From Planctomycetota bacterium (GTDB taxonomy: Bacteria > Planctomycetota > UBA1135 > UBA2386), in assembly GCA_023433825.1 (NCBI GenBank), contig JAEYTU010000131.1, positions 1 through 20,542 on the forward strand: DNA of 20,542 nucleotides, given 5' to 3'. Position 1 is the first letter of the stretch. Each line of letters begins with the position of its first letter. Made by a program: the position numbers and the translations under genes. Positions 14,364 through 20,542 of this stretch are shown here, piece after piece. The notes beneath the pieces are model-generated. The model made no database searches. It saw only the letters and a list, made by a program, of their open reading frames with translations, and was not told the DNA's origin.

Positions 14364-14884
14364 GCGTCGCGCCGTCCGAGCCTTCGCACGGCGAGGAAGT
14401 CGCGGAACCCCGACCACGCGACGCCAACCGCCATGCCGGCGAGTGCGCCGCGCAGCCAGTACGGGAGGCCGTCCGACACCCAACGCAGTTCCGACGGTTC
14501 GGAGATCGCGTTCGGAGCCTCGTAGAAGACGGCCGCGACCAACCCACCGAACAGCATCGCCATGATCACGTGCAGCAGGTACTCGCCGCGCGGCAGCCCG
14601 CCGAGCGCGCGACGACTCGCCGGCTCCAACCAGAAGTCGACGATCGAGATCGCGAGGTCGAACGCGAGCAATGCCAGCAGCGCGACGAAGACCGCGCCGT
14701 GGAACGTGAAGTTCGGCACGAGCGCGAACAGCAGCGCATAGGTCGGTCCCCGCAGCGCGTGCGTGACGAGCTCGCCCCGCGCCGGCGCGTGGTCGTGCAG
14801 GTGATGCGCGTCGGTGTGGAACAGCTTGATGTCGGTCGCGCCGAGCAGACCGAGCACGAACAACAGGATGCTCGGGACGATCAC
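14360..14884 (-). CDS. Small integral membrane protein, unrecognised family
   Basis: 174 residues from a GTG start with about five hydrophobic stretches: residues 2-20, 48-66, 67-86, about 102-122 and 140-158. A His/Asp-rich loop (HTDAHHLHDH, about 24-33) follows the first helix and could bind metal, but no known motif matches. The C-terminus is short and basic. It begins 24 bases after the stop of the gene at 14909-15166 and its own stop overlaps the proposed CTG of the DUF4013-like gene, so the three are probably one operon. I do not recognise the family. A GAGG lies about 14 bases before the GTG, longer than ideal spacing. Confidence 0.68.
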   Translation of the reverse strand: MIVPSILLFVLGLLGATDIKLFHTDAHHLHDHAPARGELVTHALRGPTYALLFALVPNFTFHGAVFVALLALLAFDLAISIVDFWLEPASRRALGGLPRGEYLLHVIMAMLFGGLVAAVFYEAPNAISEPSELRWVSDGLPYWLRGALAGMAVGVAWSGFRDFLAVRRLGRRDA

Positions 14885-14908
14885 CGTGACGACCCGCGCC
14901 TCAGCGAC

Positions 14909-15166
14909 TCACTTCCGCCGCGACTGCCGCCGCGTCAGCTCCGCCGTCGCGAGGTCGTGCACGACCTCGGTCGACAGAACGACGAACCCGAGCACCGCCG
15001 GCAGCGCGACCGTCAGCAGCAGCTGCCAGAAGTTGAAGCCGTGCAGCAGCATCGTCCCGAGTGCGAGCAACCCGAACAGCAGCAGCACGAGGCCTGCCAC
15101 CTTCGACACGCACCAGAACAGCATCGAGAAGAACGGGAACCAGTCGCCAGTCGTCGGTTGATCCAT
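14909..15166 (-). CDS. Small two-helix membrane protein, hypothetical
   Basis: 85 residues with two hydrophobic helices, about 18-41 (VAGLVLLLFGLLALGTMLL) and 46-66, and a basic C-terminal tail (TRRQSRRK). It starts at ATG 15166 without a visible Shine-Dalgarno, as first gene of the minus-strand cluster and divergent from the SWIM gene at 15275. Helix character and tight spacing to the next membrane-protein gene argue that it is real. The family is not recognised. Confidence 0.62.
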   Translation of the reverse strand: MDQPTTGDWFPFFSMLFWCVSKVAGLVLLLFGLLALGTMLLHGFNFWQLLLTVALPAVLGFVVLSTEVVHDLATAELTRRQSRRK

Positions 15167-15188
15167 GGCGCGGGACGGTACGGAGCGT

Positions 15189-15230
15189 CGTCGCGTCGCG
15201 CGACATTCCGACGTTGCCCGTCGCGTCGCG
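15189..15230. repeat. Direct repeat CGTCGCGTCGCG, two copies 30 bp apart in a divergent promoter region
   Basis: Identical 12-base copies lie at 15189-15200 and 15219-15230, within the 108-bp space between the minus-strand membrane cluster and the SWIM cluster. The first overlaps a 10-base palindrome, GTCGCGCGAC (15195-15204). A spacing of about three helical turns would suit a regulator binding two sites on one DNA face. The repeat is low in complexity and CGTCG strings are common in this genome, so chance is a serious alternative. Confidence 0.35.
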
Positions 15231-15274
15231 GCTGGTGATTGCGAGTCGTCGCCGAGCCTTGCACGATCCGCGCG

Positions 15275-16618
15275 GTGGCACCCGTTCCGACCCCTGACCA
15301 GATCGTCGCGATGGCGCCGGATGCCGCCGCCGTGAAGGCCGCACGCGAGATCGCCGCGTCGCGAGTGTGGTCGTCGCTCGGCCGCGACGACGAAGTCGTC
15401 TGGGGGCTCGCGCAAGGGTCCGGCAAGGCGCCGTACCAAGTGCAGGTCGTGCTCGCCGGCCTGGCCTGCAAGTGCTCGTGCCCGAGTCGCAAACTTCCGT
15501 GCAAGCACGGACTCGGCTTGTTGTTCCTCGCGGCGGCCGAACCCGGCCGACTCGCCGTTTCCGAACCGCCGCCCTGGGTCACCGAATGGCTGGCCGCACG
15601 AACCGAACGCGCACAGCGCCAGCAGGCGCGCTCCGAACGCGCCGAGCATGGAGCGCCGACCACCGCCGACTCCGCGGCCGCGGCCCGCCGCAGCCAGAAG
15701 AAGGCCGCGCGGACCGAGGACGGCATCGCACTGTTGCAGCAATGGCTCGCCGATCTGGTCGACCGCGGCTTCGCCGACCCAGCCGTGCGGACGCCGGCGT
15801 TCTTCGACGAGATCGCGCGGCGGATGGTCGACGCGCAGGCGCCCGCCCTCGGCGCGCGCGTGCGGACGATCGGGACGATCCTGACCGGGTCGCGCGACGT
15901 CGAACTGCGAGCGCTCGACGAGGTCGGTCGCCTGCACACGCTGCTGCGCGCCGCCGGAGAACGGGAACGCCTTCCCGACGACCAACGCCACTCGGTGCAA
16001 CAGGCGATCGGCTGGTCGACGCCGGCCGACGACCTGCGCGCCGGGCCGGTCGTCGCCGACGATTGGTTCGTCGCAGGGCGAACCGTCGTCGAGCAGGATC
16101 GACTCGTCACGTCGACGACGTGGCTCGCTGGAAACACCACGCGCCGGTTTGCCTGCATCGTCCAGACGTCGCCGGTCCACCTGCGTGCGGGCGACGTGTT
16201 GCCGGTCGGCGCGACGCTGCGCGGCGCGTTGACGTTTCGCCCCGGGACCGCGCCGATGCGCGCGACGTTCGCGACACCGCCGCCGGCGCACGTCGCCGCA
16301 CCGCCGGCGTGGGAATCGTTCGCCGCTCTGTTGCAGCGGCACGCGGCGGCCCTCGCGGTGGAGCCGTGGTGGCGCCACACGCCGTTCCTCGCGGCGGTGA
16401 CCTCCGGGACCGTCGACGGCGACACCGTGCTCGTCGACGCCGACGGCGACGCGCTGCCGTGGCGTCCCCGCGGCGGAACGGTGGCGCTGCTCGATGCGCT
16501 TTCCGGCGGGCGTCCCGTGTCTGCGTTCGGACTCTTCGACGGCTACACGGTCGACTTGCTGGCGGCCGCGGACGCCGACTCCGGCGAATGGCTCGCGCTG
16601 CACGTGCCGCAGTCATGA
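15275..16618 (+). CDS. SWIM zinc-finger protein (YehQ-like)
   Basis: 447 residues from GTG 15275. The SWIM zinc finger is at 65-78: C67-x-C69-x6-C76-x-H78, embedded in ACKCSCPSRKLPCKHGLGLL. SWIM fingers bind nucleic acid or protein. A basic, Ala/Arg-rich stretch and helical region follow, then a beta-rich C-terminal half with no catalytic motif that I recognise. The N-terminus 'PTPDQIVAMAPDAAAVKAAREIA' matches the usual opening of this family, where the APDA motif leads into a helix; this favours GTG 15275 over ATG 15311 and over TTG 15239. Its stop overlaps the next gene's ATG (ATGA). In E. coli the SWIM protein YehQ is encoded with the ATPase YehL and the DUF4132 protein YehI, whose relatives follow here, which supports the call. 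The molecular role is unknown. Confidence 0.87.
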   Translation: MAPVPTPDQIVAMAPDAAAVKAAREIAASRVWSSLGRDDEVVWGLAQGSGKAPYQVQVVLAGLACKCSCPSRKLPCKHGLGLLFLAAAEPGRLAVSEPPPWVTEWLAARTERAQRQQARSERAEHGAPTTADSAAAARRSQKKAARTEDGIALLQQWLADLVDRGFADPAVRTPAFFDEIARRMVDAQAPALGARVRTIGTILTGSRDVELRALDEVGRLHTLLRAAGERERLPDDQRHSVQQAIGWSTPADDLRAGPVVADDWFVAGRTVVEQDRLVTSTTWLAGNTTRRFACIVQTSPVHLRAGDVLPVGATLRGALTFRPGTAPMRATFATPPPAHVAAPPAWESFAALLQRHAAALAVEPWWRHTPFLAAVTSGTVDGDTVLVDADGDALPWRPRGGTVALLDALSGGRPVSAFGLFDGYTVDLLAAADADSGEWLALHVPQS

Positions 16619-18123
16619 CGCACGATCCGTGGCGAGCCCTCGCGTCCCTCGGTGCCGCGCGCGCACCGGCGTCGGTTCCACCGCCGCATCCGTCGCTCGC
16701 GACGCCATGGAATGCGATCGACTGGTCGGATCGCCGCACGGCGGCGCTGACCGCTGCCGCGCTCGTCGCCGCCGCTCGTTCGGCCGGTGCGATGCCGCTT
16801 CGCGGGGCCGCGACGCTGCCGCCGTGCCAGCCGGAGTCCCGCCGGCGATGTCCGTCGGCGGCCGCGGCTGCACTTTCGCGGATGCTGCAGGGCGAGCACA
16901 CGGATTGCCTCGCCGAGTGGCTGCGCGTCGCAGCGGACGTCGGCGTCGTCGCTGCACCGCGGGATCTTCCGGCGCTGCTCGAACTCGGCCGCCGCGACGC
17001 GAAGCTGCGCGACGCTCTCGGCCCCGTGCTCGGCGAGCGCGGCAGATGGCTCGCGCGCCGACACACGGAGTGGCTGCCCGTGCTCGGCTCCGGCGATGTC
17101 GCCGACGATGCATGGGCGACCGGGACCCCGGCCGAGCGAGCGCAGTGGCTGCACGAACGGGCCGCGCGCGATCCCGAGCGCGCGGCGGCGGAGTTGATCG
17201 CGACGTGGCCCGCCGAGGACGGCGCGACGCGCGAACGGCTGCTGGCCGCGATCGCATCGGAGCCGCCGCGGACACTGGTGCCGTGGCTCGAGAACACGGT
17301 CCTGCGCGATCGGCGCGGCACGGTCCGCCAACTCGCGCGAGAGATCCTGCTGGCGTTCCCCGATTCCGGCTTCGCGACGCGCGCGCGGCAGCGCGCGACG
17401 CCGCTGCTGCGCGTGACCGGGATGCTGCGCAAACGGCTCGTCGTCGAACTGCCGACGACGTTCGACGCGGCGTGGCGCGACGACGGTGTCGACGAGCAGC
17501 CGCCGACCGGCGTCGGCGCGCGCGCACACTGGGCGCGCCAGTTGCTCGCGCTCGTGCCGATCGATCACTGGTTGGCGACGTTCGGCGTCGACGCAACGAC
17601 GCTGTTCGCGTGGAACCGCGACGACGAATGGCGTGCGCTCGTCCTCGCCGCGTGGGCCGACTCGCTGATGCTGTTGCCGCAGCCCGACGTCGCCGTGGCA
17701 TTCGCGACGCACGTCCTGACGTCGGCTGTGTGGCCAGAGTCCGCGCCGCCCCGCGTCGAGTTCACGCAGCGGTGGTCCGAGACGCTGCCGGCGCCGGTCG
17801 CGACCGACGTCATGGACGTGATCGCGGCTCGCACCGACGACCCGCTGTTCGCGACCCTGTTGCTGCGCGGCACGGTCGTGCATCCGCCGCGCGACCGAAA
17901 GCGCACCGAACAGCAGGCACTCCGCCTGCTCGCCGGTCCCGACGGACTGCCCAGTTCAGCGCCGCACACGCTGGCGAACGCGATCGACCCGAGCCGGATC
18001 GCCGAACTGCTTCGACACCACGCCACGCTGCCCTCACTGACCCCGGCAACGGAGGCGTTCCTGCGAACGCTCGAGTTCCGCCAGACCTTCCACGCGGCGT
18101 TCGCCGCCATGGGCCCCGCATGA
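16615..18123 (+). CDS. DUF5691 family protein
   Basis: 502 residues, almost entirely helical by composition, rich in Ala, Leu, Arg and Trp, with repeated helix pairs suggestive of a HEAT-like scaffold (for instance LLELGRRDAKLRDALGPVLGERGRWLARR, about residues 120-150, and ENTVLRDRRGTVRQLAREILLAF further on). The 'LGERG-W-LA' segment and the later 'NPLF...LLxLLRG' equivalent (DPLFATLLLRG) are typical of DUF5691 proteins, which accompany SWIM and MoxR genes. No membrane segment, signal peptide or catalytic motif is seen. It overlaps both neighbours by four bases (ATGA at 16615 and 18120), so stoichiometric co-translation with SWIM protein and ATPase is likely. An adaptor or substrate-presenting role is inference. 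Confidence 0.8.
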   Translation: MTHDPWRALASLGAARAPASVPPPHPSLATPWNAIDWSDRRTAALTAAALVAAARSAGAMPLRGAATLPPCQPESRRRCPSAAAAALSRMLQGEHTDCLAEWLRVAADVGVVAAPRDLPALLELGRRDAKLRDALGPVLGERGRWLARRHTEWLPVLGSGDVADDAWATGTPAERAQWLHERAARDPERAAAELIATWPAEDGATRERLLAAIASEPPRTLVPWLENTVLRDRRGTVRQLAREILLAFPDSGFATRARQRATPLLRVTGMLRKRLVVELPTTFDAAWRDDGVDEQPPTGVGARAHWARQLLALVPIDHWLATFGVDATTLFAWNRDDEWRALVLAAWADSLMLLPQPDVAVAFATHVLTSAVWPESAPPRVEFTQRWSETLPAPVATDVMDVIAARTDDPLFATLLLRGTVVHPPRDRKRTEQQALRLLAGPDGLPSSAPHTLANAIDPSRIAELLRHHATLPSLTPATEAFLRTLEFRQTFHAAFAAMGPA

Positions 18124-19202
18124 CCGAAGTCCTACGTCACCACGCCGAGTCCGCATTCGCGTCCGAACTCTCCGCGCTCGCCGCGCACGACGCGCGCCCG
18201 CGTCCGCCGCAGTGGCGCCTGTCCCCGTGGGCGGTCGTCGACTACGTGATGGGCACGGAGTTACCCGACGGAACGACGGTGACGCCAAAGTACGTCGGCG
18301 ATCGCCGCCGCATCGAGGTCGCCGTCGCGACGCTCGCGACCGATCGCGCGCTGCTGCTGCTCGGCGTTCCCGGCACGGCGAAGAGCTGGGTCGCCGAACA
18401 CCTCGCCGCCGCGATCAGTGGCGATTCGACGCTGCTCGTGCAGGGCACGGCGGGCACGGCCGAGGAGACGCTGCGCTACAGCTGGAACTACGCGCGGCTG
18501 CTCGCCGAGGGGCCGAGCGAACGTGCCCTCGTCCCGAGTCCGCTCTTCCGCGCGATGCGCGACGGCAAGCTGTGCCGCGTCGAGGAGCTGACCCGGATCC
18601 CCTCGGAAGTGCAGGACACGCTGATCACGATGCTGTCCGAGAAGACGCTGCCGATCCCCGAACTCGGCCAGGAGGTCCAGGCGATCGGCGGCTTCAACGT
18701 CATCGCGACGGCGAACAACCGCGACCGCGGCGTCAACGAGCTGTCGAGTGCATTGCAGCGTCGCTTCAACGTCGTCGTGCTGCCGTTGCCGGCGACGCTC
18801 GACGAGGAGGTCGAGATCGTCCGGCGGCGCGTCGCGGCCATGACTCGCGCGCTCGCACTTCCCGCGGAGCCGCCGGCGCTCGAGCAGATTCGCCGCGTCG
18901 TCGCCGTGTTCCGCGAGTTGCGCAGTGGCGCGACCGAGGATGGCAAGGCGAAGGTCAAGAGCCCGTCGGGGACGTTGAGTACGGCCGAGGCGATCAGCGT
19001 CGTCACGAACGGGCTCGCGCTCGCGGGTCACTTCGGCGACGGCGTGCTGAACGCCGGCGACGTCGCGGCCGGCATGGTCGGCGCGATCGTCAAGGACCCA
19101 CAGCAGGACACGCCGGTCTTCCGCGAGTACCTGGAGACCGTCGTCAAGGAGCGCGACGGCTGGAAGGATCTGTACCGCGCTTGCCGCGATCGACTGGAGT
19201 GA
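18120..19202 (+). CDS. MoxR-type AAA+ ATPase (YehL-like)
   Basis: 360 residues, one AAA+ module. Walker A is GVPGTAKS (82-89). The Walker B position reads LCRVEE (151-156), with Glu155 where most AAA+ proteins have Asp; my recollection is that YehL-type ATPases share this, so it is probably a family trait, not decay. Sensor 1 is in IATANNRD (195-202) and the arginine-finger region is LQRRF (R214-R215). MoxR ATPases act as chaperone-like remodelling motors, usually with a vWA-domain partner. A soluble N-terminal stretch of about 45 residues precedes the core, and a helical C-terminal lid follows (about 255-360). ATG 18120 overlaps the DUF5691 stop as ATGA. Between SWIM/DUF5691 and DUF4132 genes it is probably the energy-using centre of the cluster. 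The vWA partner is not in the window. Confidence 0.94.
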   Translation: MTEVLRHHAESAFASELSALAAHDARPRPPQWRLSPWAVVDYVMGTELPDGTTVTPKYVGDRRRIEVAVATLATDRALLLLGVPGTAKSWVAEHLAAAISGDSTLLVQGTAGTAEETLRYSWNYARLLAEGPSERALVPSPLFRAMRDGKLCRVEELTRIPSEVQDTLITMLSEKTLPIPELGQEVQAIGGFNVIATANNRDRGVNELSSALQRRFNVVVLPLPATLDEEVEIVRRRVAAMTRALALPAEPPALEQIRRVVAVFRELRSGATEDGKAKVKSPSGTLSTAEAISVVTNGLALAGHFGDGVLNAGDVAAGMVGAIVKDPQQDTPVFREYLETVVKERDGWKDLYRACRDRLE

Positions 19203-19206
19203 GGAG
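19201..19206 (+). promoter_or_regulatory. Shine-Dalgarno GAGGAG for the DUF4132 gene
   Basis: GAGGAG overlaps the ATPase stop and lies six bases before ATG at 19213. The nearer in-frame ATG at 19207 abuts the site and is poorly spaced, so 19213 is preferred; the choice changes only two residues. Confidence 0.6.
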
Positions 19207-19212
19207 ATGTCC

Positions 19213-20542
19213 ATGACGACGACGACACGTGCCGCACTCGAAGCGGAACTCGCCGGACGCCGGCGCGCACCGAAGCCGTTCACACGCACATGGCTCGACA
19301 TCGGCGCGCTGCCGCCACTGCTCGCGACCGACGGTGTGCCGCTGACTGGCGCGGCGATCGGCGAACTGTTCGCGGCGCAGGCCAAGCAGCGAGGCCCGGA
19401 CGTCGCCGAAGCCGCCGCCGCGTGGATCGCCGTCGTCGACCGGACTCGCTCCGGCGACTTCGCGCTCGCACTCGTCGACCAGTGGCTCGCGTCCGAGCAG
19501 GACGCGAAGGACCGCTTCGCGCTGTTCGTCGCCGGACGACTCGGCGACGACCGGATCGCGGACCGGCTCGCGCCGTCGATCCCGCGCTGGTGCGACATGG
19601 CGCGGCACAAGCTCGCCGAATACGCGGCGCACGCGATCGCGCTCGTCGGCAGCGACCATGCGCTGGCGATTCTCGACACGCTGCGCACGCGCTACCGATC
19701 GAAGTTCCGCAACGTCGGAGCGGCGGCGGAGGTCGCGTTCATGACCGCAGCGGCGGCGCGCGGACTGACGAAGGACGAACTCGGCGACCGCGTGATGCCG
19801 ACGCTCGGCTTCGACGCGGACGGGCGTCGGCGCTTCGAGTGGGCCGGCGACGGCGCGATCGCGGAGATCGCGGTCGACGGCAAGCTGCGCTGGCACGCGC
19901 TCGACGATTCGAAGCAGTGGAAGTCGTTGCCGAAGTCGGCGCCCGAAGACGTCGTGCAGACCGTGAAGGAACTCGGCAAGTCGCTGCGCGAGGCGCTGAA
20001 GGCGCAGGCCACGCGGCTCGAAGGTGCACTCGTCCGCCAGCGCCGGTGGACGGCGGCGCGGTTCGCCGAACTGTTCTTGCAGCAGCCGATCGGCCGTGTT
20101 CTTGCGAGCCGGCTCGTGTTCGGCGTCTACGGCGCGGACGGCACGCTGCTTCGCTGCTGCCGGCGGTATCCGAACGGGATCCTGGCCGACGCGGACGGCG
20201 GCCTCGAGGAGCTGGCGGAGCCGGGGCTCGAGGTCGGCATCGTCCATCCGCTCGAACTGGACCCCGACGAACTCGCGCGCTGGCGCGCGCACCTCCAGCG
20301 CGTCGCGGCGACGCCGCCGTTCCCGCAGCTCGACCGTCCGGTCGATCGACTCGATCCACAGCACGCGAATCGCAAGGACCTCGCGATCGCGCGAGGGCGC
20401 AGCGTCGGCGTCGGCACGTTCCGCAGCCGCGCCGAGCGACGCGGTTGGAACCGCGGCTCGGTCGCCGACGCGGGCGGGATCGCGAGTTACTGGAAGGAGT
20501 TTCCGGGGTGCGGCGTCGAGGTCGCGCTCGACACCGAGGGGT
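19213..20542 (+). CDS. DUF4132 protein (MolR/YehI-like), 3' partial
   Basis: 443 residues are visible before the window ends in an open frame. The N-terminal 200 residues are helical with HEAT-like character (HKLAEYAAHAIALVGSDHALAILDTLRTRYRSKFRNVGAAAE). From about residue 214 the DUF4132 domain is recognisable: GKLRWHALDDSKQWKSLPK, an SLREALKAQATRLEGALVRQRRW helix region, FGVYGADGTLLRCCR and VGIVHPLELDPDELARWRAHL, then PPFPQLDRPV. DUF4132 is the domain of E. coli YehI/MolR; its biochemical function is not established, and old links of MolR to molybdate metabolism are weak. Full-length members are often several hundred residues longer, so most of the missing part is probably the end of this domain. 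It follows the ATPase stop by ten bases, in the same operon. Confidence 0.88.
   Translation, partial: MTTTTRAALEAELAGRRRAPKPFTRTWLDIGALPPLLATDGVPLTGAAIGELFAAQAKQRGPDVAEAAAAWIAVVDRTRSGDFALALVDQWLASEQDAKDRFALFVAGRLGDDRIADRLAPSIPRWCDMARHKLAEYAAHAIALVGSDHALAILDTLRTRYRSKFRNVGAAAEVAFMTAAAARGLTKDELGDRVMPTLGFDADGRRRFEWAGDGAIAEIAVDGKLRWHALDDSKQWKSLPKSAPEDVVQTVKELGKSLREALKAQATRLEGALVRQRRWTAARFAELFLQQPIGRVLASRLVFGVYGADGTLLRCCRRYPNGILADADGGLEELAEPGLEVGIVHPLELDPDELARWRAHLQRVAATPPFPQLDRPVDRLDPQHANRKDLAIARGRSVGVGTFRSRAERRGWNRGSVADAGGIASYWKEFPGCGVEVALDTEG

Noticed and set aside
18579..18587. Walker B variant VEE as evidence that the ATPase is inactive
   Set aside because: The catalytic Glu156 is present, Walker A, sensor 1 and arginine finger are intact, and the variant appears to be a trait of YehL-type ATPases.

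Overview
The window is G+C-rich, protein-coding bacterial chromosome with G/C-biased third codon positions and many stop/start overlaps. The multiheme cytochromes, outer-membrane barrel, lipoproteins and a DUF4013-type membrane protein point to a diderm bacterium. The style suits Planctomycetota or Myxococcota/Desulfobacterota-like lineages, but there is no rRNA or marker gene to settle this. No tRNA, rRNA, CRISPR array, integrase or transposase gene was seen.

Region 1 (1-9085, + strand) is an electron-transfer locus. It runs: a flavoprotein fused to a five-helix membrane module with two His-x13-His pairs (5' end outside the window); a 23-heme c-type cytochrome; an outer-membrane beta-barrel ending in Phe; a 7-heme lipoprotein; and, after a 185-nt gap with a hairpin, an 11-heme lipoprotein. 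Read together, this looks like one conduit: NAD(P)H to flavin, b hemes in the inner membrane, periplasmic heme wire, barrel, then outer-membrane cytochromes. That ordering resembles porin-cytochrome systems for extracellular electron transfer, but the individual proteins are not ones I can match to a characterised complex. The 23-heme and 7-heme proteins share a three-heme repeat.

Region 2 (9086-10164) holds a pair of nested 41-nt palindromes between convergent genes, then a minus-strand GT2 glycosyltransferase.

Region 3 (10287-13498, + strand) is a tandem pair of paralogous membrane-anchored proteins built of carboxypeptidase-regulatory-like beta domains, joined by an ATGA overlap. Region 4 (13503-15166, - strand) is a three-gene cluster of small integral membrane proteins, the last one DUF4013-like.

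Region 5 (15275-20542, + strand, running off the window) is a tightly coupled cluster: SWIM zinc-finger protein, DUF5691 protein, MoxR-type AAA+ ATPase and DUF4132 (MolR/YehI-like) protein. It corresponds to the uncharacterised E. coli yeh cluster (YehQ SWIM, YehL ATPase, YehI DUF4132) and to the MoxR/vWA-associated systems proposed to act in biological conflict. DUF5682 and vWA partners are expected just beyond the right edge.
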